A stretch of 48,739 nucleotides of DNA from assembly GCA_902493855.1 (NCBI GenBank), contig CABUQV010000016.1, positions 1 to 48,739 on the forward strand. Direction: 5' to 3'. Position 1 is the stretch's first letter, and each line of letters begins with the position of its first letter. The notes under the pieces were generated by a model, which did no database searches, was not told where the DNA came from, and saw only the letters and a list, made by a program, of their open reading frames with translations. Shown here piece after piece: positions 24,374 to 32,142 of this stretch. The DNA is from an uncultured Collinsella sp. (GTDB lineage Bacteria > Actinomycetota > Coriobacteriia > Coriobacteriales > Coriobacteriaceae). The translations under genes were made by a program, and so were the position numbers.

Positions 24374-24413
24374 AAAAAACGACCGGAGCGCGGGGCGTCC
24401 GCGATCCGGTCGT
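24374..24413 (-). terminator. Rho-independent terminator after the pyrophosphatase gene
   Basis: On the minus strand ACGACCGG pairs with CCGGTCGT and is followed by TTTTTTG. It lies 20 nt past the stop codon at 24433. Confidence 0.9.
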
Positions 24414-24432
24414 GGCGTTCGGTCAACTAAAC

Positions 24433-25356
24433 CTAGCAGGCGGCCATGATGGGGGCAGCGACCTGCTTCTTACGGGAGAGGACGCCCGGCATCCAGACGC
24501 CGTCGTGCTCGTCGGCAATGCCCAGGCCCTTCTGAGCAGCCTTGGTCTCGCCCTCGAGCAGGACCTGCGAGCCCTCCTCCATGATGTCGGTGATGCACAG
24601 GACAATGCCGTCAGCACCCTTCTCGGCGGCGTAGGCGCGCATGGCCTCGCGAATCTCGTCGATCATGCCGAGTGCGCGGCTCTTGTCGACGGTCTCGTAC
24701 TGGCCGATGAGCAGCTTCTTGCCGGCGGGCTCGAACATCTTGATGTCGTTGCCGACCATCTCGGCTGCGGTGAAGGAGCCGGACGGGCGGGTGAGGAAGA
24801 CCTCCATGCCAAACTTGACCGGATCGACGCCCACCTGCTCGCCGAGCTTGGCGGCGACGGCACGGTCGACATCGGTGGTGGTGGGGCTCTTGAGCATGAG
24901 CGTGTCGGTCATCATGGCCGAGAGCAGCAGCTTGGCCTGGACATCGGAAAGCTCAACGCCGAGCACGTCGGCGAGCTTGGTGACGATGGTGCAGCTGGAG
25001 CCCCAGGGCAGGCAGATGTAGTGCAGCGGGCCGGCGGTCTCGAAATCGCCGATGCGGTGATGGTCGACGACGCCAAAGACCGTGGCGTCCTTAAGGCCGG
25101 CGACGGACTGGGCAGACTCGTTGTGGTCGGTGAGGACGACGAGCTGACCGGCCTCGACGGACTCGATCACGCGGGGCTCTGCAATGCCGGCGTCGGCGAG
25201 CAGCTTGGCGGACTCGGCCGGAAGCTGACCCAGAGCGCAAGCCTCGTAGGTGTTGCCGGCATACTCAACCTGGTTGAGCAGCTGGGACAGGACGACGGCA
25301 CTCATGATGGCGTCGTTATCGGGGTTCTGGTGACCAAAGACAAGAACGTTTGCCAT
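24433..25356 (-). CDS. ppaC: Manganese-dependent inorganic pyrophosphatase (DHH family)
   Basis: A 307-aa family II pyrophosphatase, hydrolysing PPi to drive biosynthesis. The metal-binding signatures are GHQNPDND (8-15) and VVDHHRIGDF (about residue 96 on). The C-terminal DHHA2 domain carries the family's substrate-binding SRKKQ motif near the end (GVLSRKKQVAAP). The length is standard and there is no CBS regulatory insert. GTGGAGG precedes the ATG. Confidence 0.94.
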   Translation of the reverse strand: MANVLVFGHQNPDNDAIMSAVVLSQLLNQVEYAGNTYEACALGQLPAESAKLLADAGIAEPRVIESVEAGQLVVLTDHNESAQSVAGLKDATVFGVVDHHRIGDFETAGPLHYICLPWGSSCTIVTKLADVLGVELSDVQAKLLLSAMMTDTLMLKSPTTTDVDRAVAAKLGEQVGVDPVKFGMEVFLTRPSGSFTAAEMVGNDIKMFEPAGKKLLIGQYETVDKSRALGMIDEIREAMRAYAAEKGADGIVLCITDIMEEGSQVLLEGETKAAQKGLGIADEHDGVWMPGVLSRKKQVAAPIMAAC

Positions 25357-25487
25357 GGATATCCTCCACTTGATATGTGTACTTGGACGTAGCTATGGTA
25401 GCACGCCGATGCCGAGCCTTCGCAGACGGAAGGGGCACGGCATATTTTGGGGCAGGCACGGGGGCCAAGCCCGCCCCCCTGCACCAG

Positions 25488-26441
25488 CTATTTGCCAGCG
25501 GCGCGCAGGGCCACGTAGGCGGCGCCGATGATACCGGCGTCGTTTCCGAGCGAAGCAACCTTAATGGGCGTCTCGCGCGAGGCGGAGAGCGCGTACTGCT
25601 TAAAGTGCTCGCGAACCTTGTCGAGGTAAACATCGGCCGAGGCGGAGGCGCCGCCGCCGATGAGGAACATCTCGGGGTCGACCACGTTGGCGATAAGTGC
25701 CAGGGCGCGACCGAGATAGTCGGCCATGGTATCGGCCGCGGCCAGCGCGAGCTTGTCGCCCTCGCGGCAGGCCTGGAACACGTCCTTGGAATCTGAGGAG
25801 CCGGTGAGCTCGATGGGCTCGACGCCAGCCTTCTTGCACTCGGCAAGGTAGTTGCTCACCACGCCGGTAGCGCTGGAATACTGCTCCAGGTGGCCATGGC
25901 CGCCACAGCCACAGGTGCGCTCCTCGGCCGGGTTCAGGCACATGTGGCCAATCTCGCCGCCGGCGCCCACAACACCCGATACCACGTCGCCGTTAACGAT
26001 AACGCCGCCGCCCACGCCGGTACCGATGGTGACCATCACCACGTTCTGTACGCCCTTGGCAGAGCCGAGCCAGGCCTCGCCCATGGCAGCGGCGTTGGCA
26101 TCGTTCTCGTATTTAACGACCGCGTCGGGGCAGTGCTCCTGGATGGCAATCTTGAGCTCGGGCAGGTTAATGGCAATGTTGGCCTTGACCTTGGCATCGC
26201 CCGATGCCGGGATGGGGCACGGAACGGCCAGGCCAATGCCCGCCACAAAGGCACGCGGAACCTGGGCCTTGGCGACCACCTGGTCGATAGCCTCGGTCAC
26301 CGCGGCAAAGCCCGCAGCGTCAACGATGGGAGGCGTGGGCACGCTGGCCTTGGCAAGCAGGTTTCCGTCCTCATCGAACAGACCCTCCTTGACCGAGGTA
26401 CCGCCGACGTCGATGCCGATGTAATACTGCTTAGGTTCCAT
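25488..26441 (-). CDS. ROK family glucokinase
   Basis: A 317-aa ROK kinase, most like the Gram-positive glucokinases that phosphorylate glucose with ATP. It opens YYIGIDVGGTSVKEGLFD (phosphate-binding loop). The catalytic aspartate lies in VKYENDANAAAMGEAWLG, and the ROK signature and zinc site in GGEIGHMCLNPAEERTCGCGGHGHLEQ. ATG at 26441 has AAAGGCGGG upstream. It is divergent from a GntR regulator, which is followed by manA, so hexose-phosphate metabolism is a common theme. Other ROK substrates (N-acetylmannosamine, mannose, fructose) are possible. Confidence 0.87.
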   Translation of the reverse strand: MEPKQYYIGIDVGGTSVKEGLFDEDGNLLAKASVPTPPIVDAAGFAAVTEAIDQVVAKAQVPRAFVAGIGLAVPCPIPASGDAKVKANIAINLPELKIAIQEHCPDAVVKYENDANAAAMGEAWLGSAKGVQNVVMVTIGTGVGGGVIVNGDVVSGVVGAGGEIGHMCLNPAEERTCGCGGHGHLEQYSSATGVVSNYLAECKKAGVEPIELTGSSDSKDVFQACREGDKLALAAADTMADYLGRALALIANVVDPEMFLIGGGASASADVYLDKVREHFKQYALSASRETPIKVASLGNDAGIIGAAYVALRAAGK

Positions 26442-26510
26442 GGGAGCCCGCCTTTCTCGTTTAAACATTGCCTGTATGGTACCGCTCCCAAGGCAAAAAC
26501 CTACCAAAAA

Positions 26511-26535
26511 GGGACAGGTTTGTTTTGACAGGTTT
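26511..26535 (+). repeat. GGGACAGGTT direct repeat
   Basis: GACAGGTTT occurs twice, at 26513-26521 and 26527-26535. The first copy is preceded by GG, as in the GGGGACAGGTT arm of the palindrome at 31931-31987. No inverted partner is nearby, so it may be a decayed REP-like unit between the divergent ROK and GntR genes. Confidence 0.45.
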
Positions 26536-26591
26536 TATCTGGGAAAACGCGAATGGCCGCTTAACACGACATTACTCAGATGTTTATCTAT

Positions 26592-26605
26592 TTAGAGCGC
26601 TCTAA
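26592..26605. promoter_or_regulatory. Perfect 14-bp palindrome in the ROK/GntR divergent region
   Basis: TTAGAGCGCTCTAA, in a low-GC stretch between the ROK and GntR genes. It is a plausible operator, for autoregulation by the GntR protein or for another regulator. A consensus TATAAT lies about 50 nt downstream, before gntR. Confidence 0.5.
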
Positions 26606-26723
26606 TTTATATGCAAAGCGACTTTTAATTATATCTTTCTCGAACTTTTTCAATATATAATAGGGATGCTTAGGTGTTAACTATACTTTCTTTTATACTC
26701 AACCAAGTTGGAAAGGAGGTTCC

Positions 26724-27443
26724 ATGATTCCCAAATACGAGGCGATAGCTGCAGATATTCGTCGCACTATCGAGGATGGCGCTCTTAAACCGGGCGACAA
26801 GCTTCCTACCGTCGTTGAGTTCTGCAAACTCTATAGCGTTTCCAAAATCACCGTCAAACGAGCTATTGAACAAATCACCGAGGAAGGTCTTATTACCAGC
26901 CGGCGCGGATCGGGTACCTACGTTAAGGACACGGCGGGGCTTCCCGGCCAGGCGTTTTTCCAGGGCAAAAACGACCGTACCCAGGGTTTTTCGTATGAGC
27001 ATCGCGGGGAAAAGGTGACCTCGGTGGTCTACGATTTCTCGATTGTTAATCCACCAGCGGACATCGCAGCCCAGCTGGGAATTGCCGAGGATGACTTTGC
27101 CTATCACATCGTGCGCGTGCGTCAGGCCGACGAGAAGCCCATCGTTATCGAGTACACCTACATGCCCCTCGAGCTGATTCCAGGCCTTAAAAAGAAGGAC
27201 CTGTACGGATCGCTCTACCGCTTCATCCGCGAGCAATGTGGCCTGAAGATTTCGAGCTTCCACCGTACCATTCGCGCCGTAGCGGCAACCGAAGAAGAAG
27301 CCGAGCGTCTGGACACCAAACCTGGCTCTCCCCTGCTCGAGCTCACCCAGATTGGCTTTTTGGACAGCGGTGCCGCCTTTGAGTATTCGACCTCGCGCAA
27401 CGTTGGCGACCGCTTTGAGTTGCACAATGTAACGTTGGCGTAG
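26724..27443 (+). CDS. GntR/HutC-family transcriptional regulator
   Basis: A 239-aa regulator. The N-terminal winged helix is KYEAIAADIRRTIEDGALKPGDKLP, then FCKLYSVSKITVKRAIEQI and GLITSRRGSGTYV (residues ~4-72). The C-terminal UTRA ligand domain (about 95-235) shows YHIVRVRQADEKPIVIEYTY and LELTQIGFLDSGAAFEYSTSRN. This class senses sugar phosphates, amino acids or similar small molecules. AAAGGAGG lies 5-6 nt before the ATG. manA follows 74 nt later in the same direction, so a sugar-phosphate ligand is the natural guess. Confidence 0.87.
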   Translation: MIPKYEAIAADIRRTIEDGALKPGDKLPTVVEFCKLYSVSKITVKRAIEQITEEGLITSRRGSGTYVKDTAGLPGQAFFQGKNDRTQGFSYEHRGEKVTSVVYDFSIVNPPADIAAQLGIAEDDFAYHIVRVRQADEKPIVIEYTYMPLELIPGLKKKDLYGSLYRFIREQCGLKISSFHRTIRAVAATEEEAERLDTKPGSPLLELTQIGFLDSGAAFEYSTSRNVGDRFELHNVTLA

Positions 27444-27457
27444 GTTTTTGTAGTCAT

Positions 27458-27495
27458 GCGGGCGCTCGTTTTGAACAGTTTTACGCAGCGCCCGC
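27458..27495 (+). promoter_or_regulatory. Hairpin between the GntR gene and manA
   Basis: GCGGGCGCT pairs with AGCGCCCGC across 20 nt. There is no T-run, and it lies 22 nt before the manA start. It could slow read-through or affect manA translation. Confidence 0.4.
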
Positions 27496-27517
27496 GCAAC
27501 ACAATGGGGGTATGAAC

Positions 27518-28450
27518 ATGTCCGATTTGATTAAGCTGACGCCGATCTTCCACGAGAAGATCTGGGGCGGCCGCCAGCTCGAAACCGTATTTGGCTACGA
27601 CATTCCCGATGGCCCCATCGGTGAGTGCTGGGCCATCTCGGCCCACCCCAACGGCGACTGCCAGATTGCGGAGGGCCCGTATGCCGGCCACACGCTGTCG
27701 TGGCTGTGGGCCGAGCATCGCGAGCTCTTTGGCAACTGCGAGGGCAAGGAGTTCCCGCTGCTCGTTAAGATTCTGGACGCCAAGGACGACCTTTCGATCC
27801 AGATTCATCCCAACGACGAGTACGCCGCCGAGCACGAGAACGGCAGCCTGGGTAAAACCGAGTGCTGGTACGTGCTGGATTGCGAGCCCGGCGCCACGAT
27901 CATCGTCGGCCAGCGCGCGCACGACCGCGCCGAGGCCGCGCAGATGATCGAGGAGGGCCGCTGGGACGACATGCTCAACGTACTGCCGATCCACAAGGGC
28001 GACTTTTTCCAGATTGATTCCGGTACCGTTCACGCCATCAAGGCCGGCACGCTCATTTTGGAAACGCAGCAGTCGTGCGACGTGACGTATCGCCTGTACG
28101 ATTACGACCGCCCCGGCACCGACGGCAAACTGCGTCCCCTGCACATTGAGCAGAGCCTCGACTGCATAAACTTTGATGCTCAGGCTCCGACCGACGGCAC
28201 GGTGACCGCGCCCGAGGTGGACGGCGTGACCGAGCTCGAGTCTTGCCCCTGCTACACCGTCGATCGCGTACGCGTTAACAACAGCAAGACCCTCGACCAG
28301 CGCTGGCCCTTCATGTGCCTGTCAGTCATCGACGGCGAAGGCACCGTCTGCGGCGACCCCGTCCACAAGGGAAGCCACCTGCTGGCCCCGAGCACCGTCA
28401 GCTCCATCGACCTCGAAGGCAAGATGGAACTGATTATCAGCCACCTGTAG
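27518..28450 (+). CDS. manA: Mannose-6-phosphate isomerase, class I
   Basis: A 310-aa short-form type I phosphomannose isomerase, interconverting mannose-6-P and fructose-6-P. It begins LIKLTPIFHEKIWGGRQLETVF. The zinc ligands are in SIQIHPNDEYAAEHE and the metal/substrate loop in QIDSGTVHAIKAG. A C-terminal cupin half ends with KGSHLLAPSTVSSIDLEG. Start 27518 is chosen (GGGGG 7 nt upstream); ATG 27512 is only 1 nt from the same G-run. It is downstream of a GntR regulator and opposite the ROK kinase, consistent with mannose or hexose use. The palindromic element at 28468-28598 begins 17 nt past the stop. Confidence 0.92.
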   Translation: MSDLIKLTPIFHEKIWGGRQLETVFGYDIPDGPIGECWAISAHPNGDCQIAEGPYAGHTLSWLWAEHRELFGNCEGKEFPLLVKILDAKDDLSIQIHPNDEYAAEHENGSLGKTECWYVLDCEPGATIIVGQRAHDRAEAAQMIEEGRWDDMLNVLPIHKGDFFQIDSGTVHAIKAGTLILETQQSCDVTYRLYDYDRPGTDGKLRPLHIEQSLDCINFDAQAPTDGTVTAPEVDGVTELESCPCYTVDRVRVNNSKTLDQRWPFMCLSVIDGEGTVCGDPVHKGSHLLAPSTVSSIDLEGKMELIISHL

Positions 28451-28467
28451 GTCACCGGTCCCCAAGC

Positions 28468-28598
28468 GCTCGCCGGGACGGGGCGCGGGGTTTGGTCGCC
28501 TGCTCGGACAGTCCTGCTCGCACGGAGAGCACATTAAGTGCTCTCCGGCTCGTGCGGAACTCGCGATCGACCAAACCCCGCGCCCCGTCCCAGCGAGC
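28468..28598 (+). repeat. Long palindromic element after manA (copy A)
   Basis: The outer arms 28468-28498 and 28568-28598 pair at 30 of 31 positions (CGGGGCGCGGGGTTTGG and complement). The 69-nt interior contains CCTGCTCGG, CAGTCCTGC, an inner hairpin GGAGAGCAC / GTGCTCTCC, and GTGCGGAACTCGCGAT. Its reverse complement matches the interior of the element at 28749-28878 closely, although the arms are unrelated. It begins 17 nt after the manA stop and is followed by a terminator-like hairpin at 28631-28664. Confidence 0.9.
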
Positions 28599-28630
28599 CT
28601 CTGGCTAGTAACGACAATCAAAAAGCAACA

Positions 28631-28664
28631 AGGGGCTCCCCCGTTCATCAACGGAGGAGCCCCT
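28631..28664. terminator. Hairpin between manA and pcrA
   Basis: AGGGGCTCC-CCGTT pairs with AACGG-GGAGCCCCT with one mismatch and a 4-nt loop. The minus strand has a T-rich tail (TTGTTGCTTTTT); the plus strand has a weaker one. Confidence 0.75.
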
Positions 28665-28703
28665 ACTCGTATCTATAAATCAGCCCACCCGGCTCTCCAG
28701 ATC

Positions 28704-28732
28704 AAAAAGCGAACGAGCAGAGCGACGTTCGC
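28704..28732 (-). terminator. Rho-independent terminator for pcrA
   Basis: On the minus strand GCGAAC pairs with GTTCGC around a 12-nt loop and is followed by TTTTT. The palindromic element 28749-28878 lies between it and the pcrA stop codon. Confidence 0.7.
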
Positions 28733-28748
28733 AAGCAACGTTACCCAA

Positions 28749-28878
28749 GGACCTGGGCGGGCGTATGGGGCAACATCGATCGCGAGTTCCGCACGCAAAG
28801 GAGGCCACTTAATGTGGCCTCCGTCTTGCGCAGGACTGCCCGAGCAGGCGATGTTGCCCCATACGCCCGCCCAGGTCC
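28749..28878 (-). repeat. Long palindromic element after pcrA (copy B)
   Basis: The outer arms 28749-28778 and 28849-28878 are perfect 30-bp inverted copies (GACCTGGGCGGGCG and TATGGGGCAACATCG in order). The interior on the plus strand reads ATCGCGAGTTCCGCACG, then an inner hairpin GGAGGCCAC / GTGGCCTCC with loop TTAAT, then GCAGGACTGCCCGAGCAGG. It ends 7 nt before the pcrA stop codon. Relative to pcrA it has the same orientation as copy A has relative to manA. Confidence 0.92.
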
Positions 28879-28885
28879 GCCATGA

Positions 28886-31786
28886 TCACGACAGCTTGAC
28901 GATCGGTGCAAAACCTTTCATCAACTTTTTGGTCTGGCCGGTCTTTTCGAATTGAACCTCGATCATGTCTCCGGCGACCGAGATCACGGTGCCCGTGCCA
29001 AAGGTCTTGTGGCTCACGGTATCGCCCGCGGAAAAGTCCTGCGATGCGCTGGCGCGATCGACCTTGCGCTCCACCGTCGGCGACACCTTGGATGACGGCT
29101 TTTTGGCTCGCGGCGCGCCCGAGCCAAAGGTCGAGGCAACACGGCCGGCGTCGGGCGAAACCCCACGATGGCGCTCGGTGCCATAAGTGCTGCCGCCAAA
29201 GAAGTCATCGAAGCTCGATCCGCTACGCGATCCAGAGCCGCCGGTCGAGCGCGTATGCGAGCCAAACACCTTGCCGCCATACATGTCCGAGCCCATACCC
29301 GAGCCAAACGTGCCGTGACGGTCGCCGCGCTTCTCCCAGCCCGTGCCCTCAAAACCGGCAGAACCGATACCGCTAAACTCGATGTCCTCAAACGGAATCT
29401 CGTTGAGGAAGCGCGAGCGCGGGTTGGCAGAGGTCGAGCCGTAGGTGCGACGCGTGGCCGCATAGGTCAGGAACAGGCGCTTACGGGCGCGCGTGATGGC
29501 GACGTAGGCTAGGCGACGCTCCTCCTCGAGCTTGCCCGGATCATCGCTGCCGCCAAAGTCATGCACGTGCGGGAAGATACCCTCCTCCATGCCGGCCACG
29601 AAAACCGCCGGGAACTCCAGGCCCTTGGCGGAGTGGATGGTCATCATAGTGATGGCATGCGTCTCGCCGGCCAGGGAATCCAAGTCGGAGCGCAGGGCCA
29701 GCCACTCCATGAGTGCAGGCAGCGCTTTGCAGGTGAGCGGGCCGTAGGTGCGCTCGATCTCGTCGGCATGCACGGCACCCGCCGGCAGCTCCGTCGGCGC
29801 GGCATACGCGTTGCCCGCGATGGCGGCGGCCAGGGCATCCTGCGGAGACAGTGCCGGAGCGGCCAAGCCATCGAGCGGATTAGAGCCCGCGGCATCGCGC
29901 GCGCTAACGAGCGCCTCAAACGAAGACGCGGGCGCAGACGGACCGGGCTCGGGCGCAGGCGCGCTCACCACGACGGGCTCGGGCTCGGCGCCGGCAGGCA
30001 CGTCGGCAACACCGGCTGCGCGCAGCTCTTCTAGGCTCTCGAGCGTACCCTCGATATCCTCGTGTGTCTCTTCAAATTCGGCCGCAACGCCCAGGAATTC
30101 CTGGATGTTCTCGGCGCGGCTCTCGGACTCCATGGTGCCCTCGGCGCGGAATGCCTGCAGCAGGCCCGTCTTGTCGACAATCATCTCGACGACGTCCTTG
30201 AGCTCGCCATCCATGCGACGGCCCTCGCGCACCAGCGACACAAAGCTCGACAGGCCATTGCGCACCTTGGCGCTAAACATGCCGGTTTCGGCGCACGCGA
30301 TCTCACAAGCCTGGAAGAACGAGCAACGGTTGTCGCGCGCCAGCTGTTCGATCTTTTGGATCGAGGTGGAACCGATGCCGCGGCGCGGTGTGTTGATGAC
30401 GCGCTTGACGCTCATCTCGTCGGCCGGGTTCACGATCATCTTAAGGTAGGCCATGACGTCGCGGATCTCGGCACGGTCGAAGAATCGCGTGCCGCCCACA
30501 ATCTTGTAGGGCACGCCCGCGCGCAGGAACATATCTTCGAGGATACGCGACTGAGCGTTGGTGCGGTAGAAGACGGCGATGTCGTCGTAGCTCGTGCCTT
30601 TGGCATGCAGCTTCTCGATCTCGCCGGCAATCCAGCGGCCCTCGTCGCGCTCGTCGCTCGCCTGGAAGGCCTGAATCTTCTCGCCATCGCCCTCGGCCGT
30701 AAACAGGCGCTTGTCCTTGCGCTGCGAGTTGTGGCGCACCACGGCATTGGCGGCGCTCAGGATGTGACCCGTGGAACGATAGTTCTGCTCCAGCTTAACG
30801 GTCTTGCAGTTTTTAAAGTCCTTCTCAAAGTCCAGGATGTTGGTGATGTCGGCGCCGCGCCAGCTGTAAATGGACTGGTCATCGTCGCCCACGACCATGA
30901 GGTTTTGGTACTTGGCGGCCAGCAGGTTGGCGATCTCGTACTGGACGTGGTTGGTGTCCTGATACTCGTCGACGCTAATGTAGCGGAAACGCTCTTGGTA
31001 CTTGTCGAGCACCTCGGGGCGGGTGCGCAGCAGCTCGAGCGTGCGCACGAGCAGGTCGTCGAAGTCCATCGCGTTAGCGGCGCGCAGGCGGCGTTCCAGC
31101 TCCAGGTAAACCTGCGCGGCCTTTTTGTCGTTGGAGCTGTCGGCGGATTTGAGCATGTCCTCGGGGCCGATCATGGCGTTTTTGGCCGAACTGATCTTGC
31201 TGCGGATCATATTGATGGGGAATTGCTTTTGCTCGATACCGAGTGCCTGCATAATATCGCGCACCATGCGCTTGGAATCGTCGTCATCGTAGATGGTGAA
31301 CTGACCGGTGTAGCCCAGCAGGTCAGCGTCCTCGCGCAGCATGCGCACGCACATAGCATGAAAGGTGCACACCCACATGCCGCGGGTACCGCTGGGAATG
31401 AGCGCCGCCAGACGCTCACGCATCTCGGCCGCGGCCTTGTTGGTAAACGTGATGGCAAGGATCTGCCAGGGCTTAACGCCCAGGTCGCCGAGCATATGTG
31501 CGATACGGAAGGTCAAGACGCGGGTCTTACCCGAGCCGGCGCCGGCAAGGACCAGCAACGGACCCTCGGTGGTCAGGACCGCCTCGCGCTGGGCGGGATT
31601 AAGGCTGTCGATGTCGACGAGCGGCTTGGCGAGTTTAGGTGCCGGCGCGGGAGCGTCGTAAATGTCGAGCGGGACGAGCTCGGGCTCCGGCGCAGCGGGG
31701 GCGGTGTATGCATCGAGCGGCACGGATTCCGGCGTGGGCGGCACGGGCACCGCGGCGTTCTTTTCCCAGGGCAAGGGCTGGGTCAT
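28886..31786 (-). CDS. pcrA: ATP-dependent DNA helicase PcrA/UvrD
   Basis: A 966-aa SF1 helicase used in repair and replication restart. Walker A AGAGSGKT at 81-88, Walker B in SVDEYQDTNH (271-280), motif III VVGDDDQSIYSWRGAD (298-313), motif IV-V TMMTIHSAKGLEFPAVF. The C-terminal Tudor-like domain (GDTVSHKTFGTGTVISV) binds RNA polymerase in relatives. Unusual parts are a Pro/Ala-rich ~58-residue N-terminal extension and a ~100-residue Pro/Ala/Glu insertion (about 590-688) in domain 2B, where typical PcrA passes straight from the FxExVxL segment to DAVTLMT. Start 31786 has GAGGAG 6 nt upstream; a longer open frame exists without support. It is monocistronic. Confidence 0.94.
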   Translation of the reverse strand: MTQPLPWEKNAAVPVPPTPESVPLDAYTAPAAPEPELVPLDIYDAPAPAPKLAKPLVDIDSLNPAQREAVLTTEGPLLVLAGAGSGKTRVLTFRIAHMLGDLGVKPWQILAITFTNKAAAEMRERLAALIPSGTRGMWVCTFHAMCVRMLREDADLLGYTGQFTIYDDDDSKRMVRDIMQALGIEQKQFPINMIRSKISSAKNAMIGPEDMLKSADSSNDKKAAQVYLELERRLRAANAMDFDDLLVRTLELLRTRPEVLDKYQERFRYISVDEYQDTNHVQYEIANLLAAKYQNLMVVGDDDQSIYSWRGADITNILDFEKDFKNCKTVKLEQNYRSTGHILSAANAVVRHNSQRKDKRLFTAEGDGEKIQAFQASDERDEGRWIAGEIEKLHAKGTSYDDIAVFYRTNAQSRILEDMFLRAGVPYKIVGGTRFFDRAEIRDVMAYLKMIVNPADEMSVKRVINTPRRGIGSTSIQKIEQLARDNRCSFFQACEIACAETGMFSAKVRNGLSSFVSLVREGRRMDGELKDVVEMIVDKTGLLQAFRAEGTMESESRAENIQEFLGVAAEFEETHEDIEGTLESLEELRAAGVADVPAGAEPEPVVVSAPAPEPGPSAPASSFEALVSARDAAGSNPLDGLAAPALSPQDALAAAIAGNAYAAPTELPAGAVHADEIERTYGPLTCKALPALMEWLALRSDLDSLAGETHAITMMTIHSAKGLEFPAVFVAGMEEGIFPHVHDFGGSDDPGKLEEERRLAYVAITRARKRLFLTYAATRRTYGSTSANPRSRFLNEIPFEDIEFSGIGSAGFEGTGWEKRGDRHGTFGSGMGSDMYGGKVFGSHTRSTGGSGSRSGSSFDDFFGGSTYGTERHRGVSPDAGRVASTFGSGAPRAKKPSSKVSPTVERKVDRASASQDFSAGDTVSHKTFGTGTVISVAGDMIEVQFEKTGQTKKLMKGFAPIVKLS

Positions 31787-31930
31787 GGGCGACTCCTCAT
31801 CTGACGGACGGCGCGCCTGCGGGCAGCGCCATAGTTTGAGCCGTACCAGTATACCGAGCCGCGCGGACACCGACGCAAATCACACCACGACTCCGTGCGC
31901 CGCCGTCAGGCCCGCCCCAGCGGATTTGGC

Positions 31931-31987
31931 GCAATGGGGTCAGGTTAGTCTGCACCATGTTGCTGCAAAGCAACCTGTCCCCATTGC
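31931..31987. repeat. REP-like palindrome upstream of pcrA
   Basis: Arms GCAATGGGGTCAGGTT (31931-31946) and its inverted copy at 31972-31987 match at 15 of 16 positions. The 25-nt interior has a small inner hairpin GTTGC / GCAAC. GGGGTCAGGTT-type ends resemble REP sequences mobilised by IS200-like (Y1, RAYT) transposases; none is encoded in this window. Confidence 0.75.
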
Positions 31988-32056
31988 ACCAATCAGGGAG
32001 CCACCGATGTCATGGCAACGGCAGCGAGCGGCGGCCAGAACGAACAAATTGGCATG

Positions 32057-32093
32057 AAAAGAGGGCGGCATAGACCTTTTGGTCATGCCGCCC
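32057..32093 (-). terminator. Rho-independent terminator after uppP
   Basis: On the minus strand GGGCGGCAT pairs with ATGCCGCCC, continued by GACC / GGTC, and is followed by TCTTTTC. It lies 50 nt past the uppP stop. Confidence 0.8.
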
Positions 32094-32142
32094 CCTTTGA
32101 ATGACAAGTTGTCGCTCTGGCCGCCGCGCAGCGTCAACCAAG

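Noticed and set aside
28468..28878. The two palindromes as an inverted pair of a single transposon's ends
   Set aside because: The arms of the two elements are unrelated to each other and each element is complete by itself. The DNA between them holds only terminators, with no gene.
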